From positions 124,001-188,000 of the forward strand of contig NZ_VYPZ01000005.1 of assembly GCF_008710155.1 (NCBI RefSeq): a stretch of DNA of 64,000 nt. The letters are read 5' to 3'. Made by a program: the position numbers and the translations under genes. How positions within the stretch are numbered: the first letter of the stretch is position 1; the number at the start of each line of letters is the position of its first letter. The notes beneath the pieces are model-generated. The model had not been told where the DNA came from and searched no databases. It saw only the letters and a list, made by a program, of their open reading frames with translations. Origin of the DNA: Sphingobium limneticum. GTDB taxonomy: Bacteria; Pseudomonadota; Alphaproteobacteria; Sphingomonadales; Sphingomonadaceae. Positions 54,786-64,000 of this stretch are shown piece after piece.

Positions 54786-56555
54786 TTAGCGCATTTTGAA
54801 GTCCGCTTTGATCCGATAGAGGCGCAATGGCGCCTTGGTGGGTATCGGTTCCAGCCAGGCGGGAATCCTGCCCCTGGCGAGCAGCGCTGCCAGCCCCTTG
54901 GCATTTTCCTGTCCGTAAAGCCGATATTCGGTCAGGCCGTCGCAGGTCAGGATGTAGCGGGCGCGGGTTCGGCCGATCACGATGCGCGCTTGATCGGGCA
55001 CATCGACGAAACCTTCGATCACGGCGGTGATGCCGGCCGCGTTGCGATGATGGGCGGTGCCGATGACGCTGTGGTGCGTCTGGACGAGAATGTCGGGGCC
55101 AAGGTCGAGCGGCGCGAACAGGGTGCTTGTGGGAAGCGCCTTGAGCGGGGCCAGCACGGAGGCTGCGCGGCAATTGGCGCTGACGGCCTTGGCAGGCTCC
55201 GGTTTGGCGGCGATGGCCACCCAGGCGGCGCACAGGCCGGCAGGCGTCAGCAATACCAGCGCGACCGACCCCAGCACCCGCACCAGCGCCATGAGGGATG
55301 CCTGCGCCTTGTCGAACAGGCGCAGCAACAGCCAGGCGATACCGGGCAGGGCAAAGACATGGGCGACCGACAGCGCCCGCATCACCAGCAACGACACAAG
55401 GGTCGCGCCGGCCAGCAGCATCAGCAGCGTCAGCCAGCGCATCCGCGCTTCGCCATGGGTGTGCCGCGCGGCCATCAGGCTGGCGCCAAGGCCCAGCAGC
55501 GGGGGCAGCAGGATAACGCCCTGCATCGACAGGCTCTGTTCCCAGATCGGCCGGCCTTCCATGACTTGCAGATACCAGAGCCGGTAGGCCACCGGGCCCA
55601 GCGCGGCGAAGGGATCGCCCGACAGGCATGGCCCGCCGGTGACGAGGAAGGTGGCGATGGCTGCCCCGCCGCCGATCGCGGCGATCAGGAAGCGGGATCG
55701 GGCGGTTGCGGTGCCGATCAGCCGGGCCGCGATCGCCGTCGCCAGCGCCAGCGCGACCAGCGGCCAGAGATAGACGAAGGACAAGGCATCGCACTGGCGC
55801 GCCAGCAAGGCTTGCGGCCCGCGCAACAGGGCGAGCAGTATGAGCGCGGCCCCGCCCAATGTCAGCGCAAAGCCTATGAAGCGCGGCGCCTGATCGCGCG
55901 CATGCCAGTGGCGCAGGGCGAAAGTAGCACCGAACAGCGCACCATAGGGCAGCGCCTCGCTCGAAATCTGGAGCCAGAGGGCGATCGCCAGCCCCGCGAC
56001 GATGCCGCCGCGCAGGGGCCGGGTATCGATCGCGCCGCAGAGCGCCAGCGCCGCCAGCATGATCTGCCAGCCATGATGGTCGATGCGCAACGGGGTGAAT
56101 TGCACCAATATGCTGGGCGCGGTCAGCAGCAGCGCGACGCCGAGCAGGGCGATGCCACTGCCGGCCACGCGGCGCGCGGCGATGAACAGGGCGGCAGTCA
56201 GCCCGCCCAGCAACAGCAGCGGCACGGTGGCGCAGGCGACCAGTTCCGCGCCGGCCGCGCCGATCATGGGGGTGAGCAGCAGCATCAACGCCGCGATGGG
56301 CATGTCGACGATTCGCGACCAGTGCATCGGGCCGCCGACCGGCGGGTTCACGCGATGCTGGCTGACATCCCAAAAGGCTTGCCCGCCGATCCAGTCGCGC
56401 ACCTGCGCCAGCCGCATCGCATCATCAGGATCGCGAAAGCCCAGCGTCGGCAGGTCGCCCCGAAACAGCCAGAGCATCGCCATGCTGCACAGCAGCCATA
56501 GCAGCAGCGCCCATAAGGTGGCGCGCGGGGCGTCAGGCGCGCGCGAAAATGCCAT
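54786..56555 (-). CDS. GT-C superfamily membrane protein (oligosaccharyltransferase-like)
   Basis: A 589-residue protein with around a dozen transmembrane helices and a C-terminal soluble domain (about residues 440-589). Near the N-terminus it has GFRDPDDAMRLAQVRDW, a DxxD-type motif resembling the first extracytoplasmic loop of PMT/STT3-like GT-C enzymes. It likely uses a polyprenyl-linked sugar. It follows gtrA and a FAD-enzyme gene and overlaps gtrA by 23 bp if the ATG at 56555 is used; ATG 56570 is an alternative. No ribosome-binding site is obvious, consistent with coupled translation. Confidence 0.75.
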   Translation of the reverse strand: MAFSRAPDAPRATLWALLLWLLCSMAMLWLFRGDLPTLGFRDPDDAMRLAQVRDWIGGQAFWDVSQHRVNPPVGGPMHWSRIVDMPIAALMLLLTPMIGAAGAELVACATVPLLLLGGLTAALFIAARRVAGSGIALLGVALLLTAPSILVQFTPLRIDHHGWQIMLAALALCGAIDTRPLRGGIVAGLAIALWLQISSEALPYGALFGATFALRHWHARDQAPRFIGFALTLGGAALILLALLRGPQALLARQCDALSFVYLWPLVALALATAIAARLIGTATARSRFLIAAIGGGAAIATFLVTGGPCLSGDPFAALGPVAYRLWYLQVMEGRPIWEQSLSMQGVILLPPLLGLGASLMAARHTHGEARMRWLTLLMLLAGATLVSLLVMRALSVAHVFALPGIAWLLLRLFDKAQASLMALVRVLGSVALVLLTPAGLCAAWVAIAAKPEPAKAVSANCRAASVLAPLKALPTSTLFAPLDLGPDILVQTHHSVIGTAHHRNAAGITAVIEGFVDVPDQARIVIGRTRARYILTCDGLTEYRLYGQENAKGLAALLARGRIPAWLEPIPTKAPLRLYRIKADFKMR

Positions 56556-56931
56556 ATTTGCGAATCGCATAGACGGACAGGAAACTGACCGGCACCGACA
56601 AGAGCTTGGCAATGGCAGGCAGGATGCCGACGGCGCTCAGCGCGCCGACCAGCACCATGGTGATGCCCATGCCGACACCGGCGCTCAGGACGAAGCCGAT
56701 GCGCTGCGCATGCGTCGGGCCGTCCGTCAGGTCGAAGACGAAGCGGACGGAAATGATCCAATGGACGATCAGGCCGACCAGATAGCCGCCCAGCGCGGCC
56801 ATCATCGGCGCGGCGCCGCCATGGTCCAGCATCAGGAAGGTGGCGAAATCGCTGCCCAGCGCGCAGATGCTCGCCAGCAGATAGCGGGCGAACATCAACC
56901 GTGCCAGCAGCGCGCCGATCCGCGCTGTCAT
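56533..56931 (-). CDS. GtrA-family membrane protein
   Basis: A 132-residue protein with four transmembrane helices of the GtrA type (RYLLASICALGSDFATFLML near the N-terminus, AIRKYGIFARA at the end). GtrA proteins help flip undecaprenyl-phosphate-linked sugars or accompany glycosyltransferases modifying envelope glycans. It lies 5 bp after the FAD-enzyme stop and overlaps the GT-C gene, forming a three-gene minus-strand unit. Confidence 0.9.
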   Translation of the reverse strand: MTARIGALLARLMFARYLLASICALGSDFATFLMLDHGGAAPMMAALGGYLVGLIVHWIISVRFVFDLTDGPTHAQRIGFVLSAGVGMGITMVLVGALSAVGILPAIAKLLSVPVSFLSVYAIRKYGIFARA

Positions 56932-56936
56932 GCGCG

Positions 56937-58460
56937 TCAGGCGGCCTTCAGGCGCGAAGGGACCGCGCGGACGCTGGACAGGGCAGCCTGTGCGTCGGCG
57001 TCCTGGCCTTCATCGCCAGCCTCATGATATTCGGCATCTTCATTGACCTGCCACACGTCATGGACGCGCGCGCCCGCGACGATGTTGCGCACGGTCAGCA
57101 TCGCCGTCATCATCGCATGGTCCTGATTATTATAGCGGTGCATGCCGTTGCGGCCGACCAGATGCAGCGTGGGGTAACGGGCTTCCAGTTCGCTGCGCAT
57201 CGCCAGCACATTGGCGGCATAATCGTCGTCATAGACGGGATAGGCCTTTTCCTGACGCACCACTGCGCCGCCCACGACATCGTCGGGGCTGCAGAGGCCA
57301 AGCTGCGCCATTTCGCGGGTAGCGAGCGCGATCAGGTCGGCGTCGGGCGCGGACCACAGGCCGTCGCCCTCGAAACAGAAATATTCGAGGCCCACGCAGG
57401 CCAGCGAAGGATCGGGCACCATTTCGGGCGACCAGCTGCGGAAATTCTGGATGCGGCCGACCTGCACCTTGCTGTCGTGGATATAGATCCAGTTGTCGGG
57501 GAAGATATCCTCCCCCTTCACCATCAGCGCCACGGTCAGGAAGTCGCGATATTTCAGCTCCATCGCCTGCGGCAGCGTCTCGGGCAGGGGGTGAATACGG
57601 CCCGCCAGCTCGCGCATCGGCGCCGACGAAATCACATGGGCGGCATCGATGGTGACGTCGCCATCCGGACCGGTCGCGATCAGGCGCCAGCGCTCGTTCG
57701 CCTTATCCTCTTCCAGCCGCTTGAAACTGTGCGCCATCAGCACCTGGTTGCCGCCTTCGACCACCTTGTCGCGCGCGGCTTCCCACATCATGCCGGGGCC
57801 AAGGCGGGGATAGCGGAACGTCTCCAGCAGCGTCTTGGTCGCCATGCCGTCATTGGGCTTCTTGTTGAGGCCAAGGCTGCGCTTCAGCCCATCGACCACC
57901 GCGCCCCAGAGCGACAGGCCCTTGATCCGCTGCGCCGCCCAGTCGGCCGACATTTCGTTGCAGGGCATGCCCCACACCTTCTCCGTATAGGTTTTGAAGA
58001 AGATGGAGAAAAGCTTGTGGCCGAACGCGTTGACGGTCCAGTCCTGAAAGGAGCGGACGTTGCGGTTCGGGAAGAGCCGGGCCTTGGCGAAACTCGCCAT
58101 GCAGAGCGTCGAGCGCCAGATGCCGAGGTTCCACAGCGCTTCGAACGCGCGAAGCGGATAGCTGTAGAATTTGCCCTCATAATAGATGCGGCTCATCCGC
58201 GGACGCTGGATGAAATCGTCGGGCAGGATTTCATTCCACAGATCGACGACCTGCTGCGACTTGGAGAAGAATCGGTGTCCGCCAATATCGAATCGGAAAC
58301 CGTCCAGTTCAACCGTGCGGCTGATGCCGCCGACATAGACCGGGTCTTTCTCGATCACCGTGACGTTAAGTCCCTGCTTTGTCAGCAGATAGGCGGCGGT
58401 CAGCCCGGCCGGGCCGGCACCGATGATGGCAACGTCGACGCTGTGATCGGTACGCGGCAT
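56937..58460 (-). CDS. FAD-dependent oxidoreductase, UDP-galactopyranose-mutase-like
   Basis: A 507-residue flavoenzyme with the dinucleotide motif DVAIIGAGPAGLTAAYLL, GGISRTVELDGFRFDIGGHRFF near the N-terminus and RYNNQDHAMMTAML at the C-terminal FAD-binding region. The YxEKVWGMPCNEMSADW region and these ends are characteristic of UGM/protoporphyrinogen-oxidase-like proteins. It could act on a lipid-linked or nucleotide sugar, or on an isoprenoid. The C-terminal 40 residues are acidic. The ATG at 58460 opens the gtrA unit. Confidence 0.82.
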   Translation of the reverse strand: MPRTDHSVDVAIIGAGPAGLTAAYLLTKQGLNVTVIEKDPVYVGGISRTVELDGFRFDIGGHRFFSKSQQVVDLWNEILPDDFIQRPRMSRIYYEGKFYSYPLRAFEALWNLGIWRSTLCMASFAKARLFPNRNVRSFQDWTVNAFGHKLFSIFFKTYTEKVWGMPCNEMSADWAAQRIKGLSLWGAVVDGLKRSLGLNKKPNDGMATKTLLETFRYPRLGPGMMWEAARDKVVEGGNQVLMAHSFKRLEEDKANERWRLIATGPDGDVTIDAAHVISSAPMRELAGRIHPLPETLPQAMELKYRDFLTVALMVKGEDIFPDNWIYIHDSKVQVGRIQNFRSWSPEMVPDPSLACVGLEYFCFEGDGLWSAPDADLIALATREMAQLGLCSPDDVVGGAVVRQEKAYPVYDDDYAANVLAMRSELEARYPTLHLVGRNGMHRYNNQDHAMMTAMLTVRNIVAGARVHDVWQVNEDAEYHEAGDEGQDADAQAALSSVRAVPSRLKAA

Positions 58461-58561
58461 GGCAGGCAGTTCCCCGAGAGATATTTCGTGCCTCCGGGAC
58501 TGAAGGAAATCCTCTAAGGAGTGGTTAATAGGCGGTAAGCATGACGGGCTGCCCACGACAA

Positions 58562-58726
58562 AGGGCCGCTCCAATATTGTGGAACGGCCCTCGCCATTTC
58601 CCTTCGTGGGGAAATGATTCGGCGATTTGGAGCAGCCGATGCGATTGCATCGGCTCGGCTGCTCCAAGTTTTTGGTTTGCCGCGTTTTCCGAGTCAGCAG
58701 GTGGTTCCACCTGTTTAGAAAACGCT
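58562..58726. repeat. Block of four hairpins between urcA and the FAD-enzyme gene
   Basis: From left: AGGGCCG (58562 on) with CGGCCCT; ATTTCCC (58596-58602) with GGGAAAT; GAGCAGCCGATGC (58631-58643) with a matching right half ending 58665; and GCGTTTTC (58683-58690) with GAAAACGC (58719-58726) holding CAGGTGG/CCACCTG inside. This is a heavily structured non-coding stretch, perhaps stacked dispersed repeats or the terminator of urcA. Confidence 0.7.
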
Positions 58727-59059
58727 CTAGCTCTGGCGCTGGGCCAGGGTGCTCAGATCGGCGCGCGCCCCGTCGATCGCGCTGCCATAGCAATCGCGAT
58801 AGCCGTCGGTAGCGGGCAGGACCGATCCGTTCACATAGCCGCATACCTGCTTGGACGCGCGGACAATGCGGGAATCGGCGCGGCGCATGCCGTTGGTGCT
58901 GGCAAGGTTGAGGTCGGCCACCGACACGGCGATGCTGCGCGTTTCGGTGCCGGCATGGCCGTCCACCACCACATCCATGTCGTTGCTGCCGGCGCTCGCC
59001 ACGCCGGGCAGCGCAAGGGCCATCGTGGCGGCCAGCGCCACCCACGTCTTTCTGGTCAT
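58727..59059 (-). CDS. UrcA-family exported protein
   Basis: A 110-residue protein with a signal peptide (about residues 1-23, MTRKTWVALAATMALALPGVASA), matching the UrcA family of sphingomonads and relatives as I recall it. The mature protein has VSVADLNLAST and a disulfide-type pair of Cys in VCGYVNGS and DCYGSA. Function unknown. The ATG at 59059 gives the clean signal peptide; an upstream in-frame start at 59080 adds seven residues. Confidence 0.85.
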   Translation of the reverse strand: MTRKTWVALAATMALALPGVASAGSNDMDVVVDGHAGTETRSIAVSVADLNLASTNGMRRADSRIVRASKQVCGYVNGSVLPATDGYRDCYGSAIDGARADLSTLAQRQS

Positions 59060-59192
59060 CCTATATCTCCTGTCGAACATGTTTTTATCGTTCGCCCCAC
59101 GTCTGACGTGGAAGTAGGGTCGCCCCTATAAATAAGCGTGCCCGGCAGGGTTGAAAAGAGGCCACTTCACAAAAATTGGCGGTTTTCCGCGA

Positions 59193-59230
59193 TTTTTGCG
59201 GGTGCGAAGACTTTGCCTTCGCACCCGCAA
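59193..59230. terminator. Hairpin after purH
   Basis: TTGCGGGTGCGAAG pairs with CTTCGCACCCGCAA around ACTTTGC, just past the purH stop. The stem is strong but no T-run follows on the minus strand, so it is a likely but non-canonical transcription end. Confidence 0.6.
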
Positions 59231-59236
59231 CAGCTT

Positions 59237-60826
59237 TTAGTGGCGGAAGTGGCGCATGCCGGTGAAGACCATGGCGAGGCCGGCGTCGTCCGCAGCCGCG
59301 ATCACTTCGTCGTCGCGGATCGAGCCGCCCGGTTGGATCACGGCCGTCGCGCCGGCTTCCACCGCGGCCAGCAGGCCGTCGGCGAAGGGGAAGAAGGCGT
59401 CGGAGGCGACCGCCGATCCGATCGTGCGCGGCGTCGCCCAGCCGGCCTTTTCGGCGGCGTCCTTCGCCTTCCACGCGGCGATGCGTGCGGATTCGAGGCG
59501 GTTCATCTGGCCCGCGCCCACGCCGGCCGTGCTGCCGTCCTTGGCATAGACGATGGCGTTGGACTTCACATGCTTGGCCACGGTCCAGGCGAACAGGCAG
59601 TCCTTCAATTCTTGGCTAGTCGGCGCGCGCTTGGTGACGACCTTCAGCGCATCCTGCGTCACCTGGCCATTGTCGCGGCTCTGGACCAGCAGGCCGCCCG
59701 CGATGCTCTTGATCTGCAGGCCGGGGCGGGCCGGATCGGGCAAGTCGCCGGTCAGCAGCAGGCGCAGATTCTTCTTCTTGGCAAAGATCGCTTTGGCTTC
59801 GTCATCGGCGCCGGGCGCGGCGACGACTTCGGTGAAGATGCCGCTGATCGCTTCGGCGGTCGGGCCGTCGAGCGGGCGGTTGACGGCGATGATGCCGCCA
59901 AATGCCGATACGCTGTCGCAGGCGAGCGCGGCTTCATAGGCTTCGATCAGCGTCTCGCCGGTGGCCACGCCGCAGGGGTTGGCGTGCTTCACGATCACCA
60001 CGGTCGGCGGGCCATCACGAAATTCGCTGACCAGCTCCAGCGCGGCGTCGGCGTCGTTATAATTATTGTAGCTCAGTTCCTTGCCCTGAATCTGCTCGGC
60101 CTGGGCGATGCCCTTCGCCGACGGGCCGACGGGCAGATAGAGCGCGGCCGACTGGTGCGGATTTTCGCCATAGCGCAGGGTCGAACCCAGCTTGCTCGCG
60201 ACGGCCAGCGTTTCGGGGAAGGCGGTGCCCTGATCGGCGAAGGCGAACCAGCTGGCGATCATCGAATCATAGGCGGCGGTGGCGGCATAGGCCTTGGCCG
60301 CGAGCAGGCGGCGGAAGTCGTAGCTGGTTGCGCCGCCCTTCTGCGCCATTTCCTCGATCAGCCGGGCATAGTCGGCCGGATCGGTGACGATCGCGACGCT
60401 TTCATGATTCTTGGCGGCAGAGCGGACCATCGACGGGCCGCCAATGTCGATATTCTCGATAATTTCGTCGCGGTCCGCACCCTTGGCGACCGTCGCGGCG
60501 AAGGGGTAGAGGTTGACGACTACCAGGTCGATCGCGCCGATGGCATGTTCGTCCATCGACGCGACATGCTCGGCATTGTTGCGCACGGCCAGCAGGCCGC
60601 CATGCACCTTGGGATGCAGCGTCTTGACGCGGCCGTCCATCATTTCGGGGAAGCCGGTCAGGTCGGAAATATCCTTCACGTCCAGGCCGGCTTCGCGCAG
60701 TGCCTTGGCCGTGCCACCGGTCGACACCAGTTCGACGCCATGACGCCCAAGCGCCTCGCCCAGTTCGATGAGGCCGGCCTTGTCGGACACGGACAATAGG
60801 GCGCGCTTGATGGTGACGTCAGTCAT
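59237..60826 (-). CDS. purH: Bifunctional AICAR transformylase/IMP cyclohydrolase
   Basis: A 529-residue PurH performing the last two steps of IMP synthesis. The N-terminal cyclohydrolase region has [30 protein letters not shown] and [13 protein letters not shown]; the C-terminal transformylase has [25 protein letters not shown] and the catalytic-type Lys/His region. Length is standard. It is transcribed alone; the ParDE pair is the next unit upstream. Confidence 0.97.
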   Translation of the reverse strand: MTDVTIKRALLSVSDKAGLIELGEALGRHGVELVSTGGTAKALREAGLDVKDISDLTGFPEMMDGRVKTLHPKVHGGLLAVRNNAEHVASMDEHAIGAIDLVVVNLYPFAATVAKGADRDEIIENIDIGGPSMVRSAAKNHESVAIVTDPADYARLIEEMAQKGGATSYDFRRLLAAKAYAATAAYDSMIASWFAFADQGTAFPETLAVASKLGSTLRYGENPHQSAALYLPVGPSAKGIAQAEQIQGKELSYNNYNDADAALELVSEFRDGPPTVVIVKHANPCGVATGETLIEAYEAALACDSVSAFGGIIAVNRPLDGPTAEAISGIFTEVVAAPGADDEAKAIFAKKKNLRLLLTGDLPDPARPGLQIKSIAGGLLVQSRDNGQVTQDALKVVTKRAPTSQELKDCLFAWTVAKHVKSNAIVYAKDGSTAGVGAGQMNRLESARIAAWKAKDAAEKAGWATPRTIGSAVASDAFFPFADGLLAAVEAGATAVIQPGGSIRDDEVIAAADDAGLAMVFTGMRHFRH

Positions 60827-60981
60827 GAGGCTGTGGCTTTCCTATGGCAAAGAGCGGTACGGCTTTGCGCCGGTCCCTTAGTGCCAGATGGGGCAAAAAT
60901 ACAGCCCCGAGGCATGTTTGTGCCGATGAGAAGGGCAGGGGTGCGATAGCGGACGGGAAAGGATGGCTTTTCTGGAACCCG

Positions 60982-61260
60982 TCATTCTGGCGGCCATTGC
61001 CGTGCGGCGTGGACGATGGTCAGAATCCAGACGATATCATCCCGCACTTCATAGACGAGCCGATAGTTCCGATGGGGGCTGATTTCGCGCGTACCGGCAA
61101 CCAGTCCCGTGTGGCCGATGAAAGGAAAGTCGGCCAGTCGTCGGGCCGTGTCGCTAAACGCCTTGTCCATCCGGATAGCGGCATCGCTATTGTCGGCAGC
61201 GATATGGTCCCAAATGGCGACGCGGTCGTGTCGGGCCTGGGCCGACCAGCGGACCTTCAT
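60982..61260 (-). CDS. parE: ParE/RelE-superfamily toxin
   Basis: A 92-residue small basic protein: VRWSAQARHDRVAIWDHIAADN followed by RRLADFPFIGHTGLV and GTREISPHRNYRLVYEV, then WILTIVHAARQWPPE, the standard ParE/RelE fold pattern. It may poison gyrase (ParE) or cleave translated mRNA (RelE); the YRLVYEV-VHAARQWP ending favours ParE. The start overlaps the antitoxin stop (ATGA at 61257-61260). Confidence 0.92.
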   Translation of the reverse strand: MKVRWSAQARHDRVAIWDHIAADNSDAAIRMDKAFSDTARRLADFPFIGHTGLVAGTREISPHRNYRLVYEVRDDIVWILTIVHAARQWPPE

Positions 61261-61535
61261 TCGGAGCGGGTGGCCGCCGCGCGCCGTGCCGCGAATTGCG
61301 CTTCCACCTCTTCGTCCGTCAGGCTGTCGCCTGCTGCGATCGCTGCCCGCGCATTGCCGACCTTGGTTTCCAGAAAGGCCTGATAACTGCGCTTTTCCCG
61401 TTGTTCATGGATGAAACCGCGCATCAGTTCGCGCAGCACCTGCGATGCCGGGCGATGGAGCGCGCTGGCTTCGGCCATGAAGTCGTCCCTAAGGTCCGCT
61501 TCCAACTTCATCGTGAACAAAGCATCTTTGGCCAT
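61257..61535 (-). CDS. parD: ParD-like antitoxin
   Basis: A 92-residue acidic/basic protein with a ribbon-helix-helix N-terminus (MAKDALFTMKLEADLRDDFMAEA) and a C-terminal helix that should bind the toxin (SYQAFLETKVGNARAAI and SLTDEEVEAQFAARR). RELMRGF fits RHH antitoxins. The ATG at 61535 gives the RHH start; six extra codons upstream are possible. It probably represses its own promoter through the palindrome at 61555-61572. Confidence 0.88.
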   Translation of the reverse strand: MAKDALFTMKLEADLRDDFMAEASALHRPASQVLRELMRGFIHEQREKRSYQAFLETKVGNARAAIAAGDSLTDEEVEAQFAARRAAATRSE

Positions 61536-61554
61536 GGCAGATCCTTTCGTCATG

Positions 61555-61572
61555 ACATCGTATATACGATGT
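61555..61572. promoter_or_regulatory. Perfect 18-bp palindrome, probable ParD operator
   Basis: ACATCGTATATACGATGT is a perfect palindrome centred on TATA and lies 19 bp before the antitoxin start (61535). RHH antitoxins commonly bind such sites at the -10 region, so it is the likely autoregulatory operator. Confidence 0.8.
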
Positions 61573-61601
61573 TCATACCAACCGCTAATGGCTATGCCCG
61601 T

Positions 61602-63368
61602 TCAGTTCATCCGCTTGAAGATCCAGCCGATGCTCGATCCGCCGGGCAGCGCTTCGGCGGTCACGACCAGCTGACGGGTCGGATGCGGGCGTCCGTCGCC
61701 ATCGACCCACAGGCTGTCTTCGACGCTTAGTGCGCCGGCGCCCGCGCGAAACTGCCAGAGTGGGCCGAGGTCGATGCGCAGCAGCGCGCCCATATTGTCG
61801 GCGGTCAGGGTGGGTTCCACGCCCGGCGCCAGATGGAAGCGCAGCTGCACCGGCTGTTTCGATGGCTTGCGGCGGCGCTCTGCCGGGGTCAGCATATCCT
61901 CGCCGCGAATTTCCTTGCCGTCGCCGCTCATCAGCAGCAGGCGGCGATGCACATAGCCCATGCGCCGGACATAGCCGTCATGAGACAGGTCCAGCCGGCT
62001 GCCATTGTCCAGCTCCTGCCGGTTCAGCTCCACCTCGGTCACGCCTTTGCCCAGCGTGCCGTCGGGCAGCAAAGCGGTGGAATTGCTGTCGTTCAGGACC
62101 AGCGTGCTGTGCGCCGCCGTGGTGCGCAGGCCCTGCGCCAGATCGCGGGGAATCCACGCGCCTTCCAATGCCGCGCCGCCGCAATTGACGATCAGGCGCA
62201 GCGGCCCGTCGCTGATCTCGATTGCGCCGGTCGATGCGCAGCCGGCCTCGGCCAGCCGCGCGACCGGCGGCGGGGCGGCGTCGATCTGCACCACGGTCGC
62301 GCCGGCGGCGATCCGTTGATAGCCCCAGTCGCGCGCCTGTCGCAGCGGCCGGGCGCGCACCCGGCTGGCGCCGACCACGGCAGCCACCGCATCCGGCGCG
62401 ATCGCGCCAGCGCCCTGCCAGCTGCCAAGCCCGCCATCGCCATGGGTCAGCCCCAGCAGGGCCGGCACCGCGCGCGCCAGCCCTTCGCCAAGACAAGCGG
62501 GCGCCGGTTCGCGCCGCACATCATAGACGGCCTGCACCATGGACAGCAGCATCACCGCTTCCAGCTGTGCCAGCGGGGATCGCGACACGATGCCGCCATC
62601 GGCGTGAAAACCGCTGTCGATCGCGCGCTTGAGGCCCGCTTCGCCGAACAGCTTGCGCGCATTGCCGCCGGGGATCAGCAGAGACGCTGCGACGATGCCG
62701 CTCCAGGCGACGAGCCGGGGAAGTCCCATCGGCCCCTTGTCGGCGCTGCGATCCAGATGCCGGGCGGTGCGCGCGATGCAGTTGAGGACGAGCGAGCGAT
62801 AGACTAGGTCGCTGGACGAGAGGATCAGCGGCGCATGGGCGGTCCAGAACAGCAGGCGCCAGCCGGCATTGTCCGCGCGCCAGGCCGGCTCGCTGGGCGT
62901 TTCATGATGGGTCGCCAGCCATTTGCGCATCACCGTTTCGGCGATCGGCGCCCCCTGTTCGCGCGACGCTGCGCTGGACAGGTCGCGCAGCCAGCGGAAG
63001 CTGTGCAGATAATCGGCGAAGGCGGGGCCGACCGTCAGCCGGGCAAAGTCCAGCTTCTCGACCGGCAGCTTCTGTCCCCGAAACAGGAAATAGCCCGCCC
63101 GCATCGCCGCGCCTGCGCGCCCGTCGCCGGGAATGGCGTCGTCCGGCACGGCCAGCAGCTTGAGCGGATATTTGCCCTTCAGCTTGCGGCCGTGGATCGG
63201 CGTCTTCCAGCTGAGCAGATAAAATTGATTGGCGATCTTCTGGGCCAGCGACAGCCCCTTGTCATCCGCGACGCGGATGAGCCGCTTGCCCTGCTCTATG
63301 CTGTCGTCGGCCGCCTGCGGGGCGGTGTCGAGCGCGGAGCGGGGAGAGATGCGCCGGGGTTCGCTCAC
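61602..63368 (-). CDS. Heparinase II/III family protein
   Basis: A 588-residue protein of the heparinase II/III superfamily: an N-terminal alpha/alpha-toroid region ([26 protein letters not shown]) and a C-terminal beta-sandwich with [19 protein letters not shown] and [13 protein letters not shown]. Such proteins act on acidic polysaccharides by elimination or have structural roles; catalytic residues could not be assigned. No signal peptide is obvious. Translationally coupled to rpe by ATGA, a neighbourhood seen in alphaproteobacteria. Confidence 0.88.
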   Translation of the reverse strand: MSEPRRISPRSALDTAPQAADDSIEQGKRLIRVADDKGLSLAQKIANQFYLLSWKTPIHGRKLKGKYPLKLLAVPDDAIPGDGRAGAAMRAGYFLFRGQKLPVEKLDFARLTVGPAFADYLHSFRWLRDLSSAASREQGAPIAETVMRKWLATHHETPSEPAWRADNAGWRLLFWTAHAPLILSSSDLVYRSLVLNCIARTARHLDRSADKGPMGLPRLVAWSGIVAASLLIPGGNARKLFGEAGLKRAIDSGFHADGGIVSRSPLAQLEAVMLLSMVQAVYDVRREPAPACLGEGLARAVPALLGLTHGDGGLGSWQGAGAIAPDAVAAVVGASRVRARPLRQARDWGYQRIAAGATVVQIDAAPPPVARLAEAGCASTGAIEISDGPLRLIVNCGGAALEGAWIPRDLAQGLRTTAAHSTLVLNDSNSTALLPDGTLGKGVTEVELNRQELDNGSRLDLSHDGYVRRMGYVHRRLLLMSGDGKEIRGEDMLTPAERRRKPSKQPVQLRFHLAPGVEPTLTADNMGALLRIDLGPLWQFRAGAGALSVEDSLWVDGDGRPHPTRQLVVTAEALPGGSSIGWIFKRMN

Positions 63369-64000
63369 CCGCCCCGCAGCTTCCGGATATTGTCGGCATA
63401 GGCGTCAGGCCCGCCGCGGAAGGTGGCGGTGCCGGCGACCAGCACGTCGGCGCCGGCCGCGATCGCCTTGGGCGCGGTCGTGAAATCGATGCCGCCATCG
63501 ACCTGCAAGTGAATGTCGCGACCGGTCTTGTCGATCATCTTGCGGATCGCCTCGATCTTGCGCAACTGGTTCTCGATGAAGCTCTGCCCGCCGAAACCGG
63601 GATTGACGCTCATCACCAGGATCAGGTCGACATCATCCATCAGATAGTCGAGCATCTTGGCCGGCGTACCGGGGTTCAGCACCACGCCCGCCTTCACGCC
63701 CAGCGACTTGATATGCTGGACGGAGCGGTGGATGTGCGGCCCGGCTTCGGGATGGACGGTGATGATGTCGGCGCCAGCCTGGGCAAAGGCGTCCAGATAC
63801 AGGTCCACCGGAGAGATCATCAGATGGACGTCGAACGTCTTTTGCGTGTGCGGGCGCAGCGCCTTCACTACGGCCGGGCCGATGGTGATATTGGGCACGA
63901 AATGCCCGTCCATGACGTCGATATGCACCCAGTCGCAGCCAGCGGCGTCGATGGCGCGGACCTCCTCACCCAGGCGGGCGAAGTCGGCGGACAGGATGGA
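63365..64000 (-). CDS. rpe: Ribulose-phosphate 3-epimerase (5' end outside the window)
   Basis: The 3' 211 codons of Rpe, which interconverts ribulose 5-phosphate and xylulose 5-phosphate in the pentose phosphate pathway. The sequence enters at [13 protein letters not shown] and shows [32 protein letters not shown] and QVDGGID, all conserved TIM-barrel motifs. Only the first few codons are missing beyond the right edge. An internal ATG near 63928 is not the start. Confidence 0.96.
   Translation of the reverse strand, partial: SILSADFARLGEEVRAIDAAGCDWVHIDVMDGHFVPNITIGPAVVKALRPHTQKTFDVHLMISPVDLYLDAFAQAGADIITVHPEAGPHIHRSVQHIKSLGVKAGVVLNPGTPAKMLDYLMDDVDLILVMSVNPGFGGQSFIENQLRKIEAIRKMIDKTGRDIHLQVDGGIDFTTAPKAIAAGADVLVAGTATFRGGPDAYADNIRKLRGG

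Overview
The window is one contiguous stretch of GC-rich, densely packed chromosome from an alphaproteobacterium, most likely a sphingomonad (Sphingobium/Sphingomonas type). The grounds are a UrcA-family protein, a LRA-type L-rhamnose cluster like the one described from a Sphingomonas strain, short operons with ATGA stop/start overlaps, and several families of palindromic intergenic repeats. No insertion sequence, prophage, CRISPR array, tRNA or rRNA gene was seen, and there is no sign of a large horizontally acquired island.

Layout. 1-6300: an exported protein of unknown function, a LytM/M23 endopeptidase with a DUF2093 protein, xseA divergent from purD with nearly touching start codons, a membrane-anchored helix-hairpin-helix protein and an acyltransferase-3 family protein. 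6300-19500: an SGNH hydrolase, then a large L-rhamnose catabolic locus. The minus-strand arm is iclR, L-rhamnose dehydrogenase, an esterase and lutA-lutB-lutC. The plus-strand arm is rhamnonate dehydratase, diketo-acid hydrolase, keto-deoxy-rhamnonate dehydrogenase, rhamnonolactonase, rhaT and a second esterase, closed by a convergent lacI-type gene. 19700-24400: the Tol-Pal operon (ybgC-tolQ-tolR-tolA-tolB-pal, minus strand). 24500-29900: hydroxyacyl-CoA dehydrogenase, then pspF divergent from an expanded phage-shock operon behind a recognisable sigma-54 promoter. 29900-36200: pheT, pheS, a GIY-YIG protein inside inverted repeats, a LysE/RhtB exporter, rplT, rpmI and an inositol monophosphatase-family enzyme. 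36200-49970: a glyoxalase-fold protein, prs, nadE, a short gltX, a lipase-like hydrolase, a mitofilin-like protein with hemD and hemC, tsaD, gpsA, a polysaccharide flippase and a PfkB-family kinase. 50000-64000: an EI24 protein with a lipoprotein, queG, a NatAB-like ABC exporter, a GT-C/GtrA/FAD-oxidoreductase trio, UrcA, purH, a ParDE toxin-antitoxin pair, a heparinase II/III family protein and the 3' part of rpe.

How genes work together. The rhamnose enzymes form the non-phosphorylating diketo-hydrolase route: L-rhamnose to lactone, rhamnonate, 2-keto-3-deoxy- and 2,4-diketo-3-deoxy-rhamnonate, then pyruvate plus L-lactate. The LutABC lactate-oxidising complex in the same locus would turn the lactate into a second pyruvate, so the locus appears to encode complete conversion of rhamnose to two pyruvates. 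The psp operon adds four small one-helix proteins after pspC; their C-terminal coiled-coil tails resemble PspB and the tail of PspC, suggesting an enlarged envelope-stress membrane platform.

The observations most worth following up are the rhamnose-lactate coupling, the expanded psp operon, the GIY-YIG gene bounded by 32-nt inverted repeats (with a gene-less relative of the repeat pair elsewhere in the window), and the GT-C/GtrA/FAD cluster.
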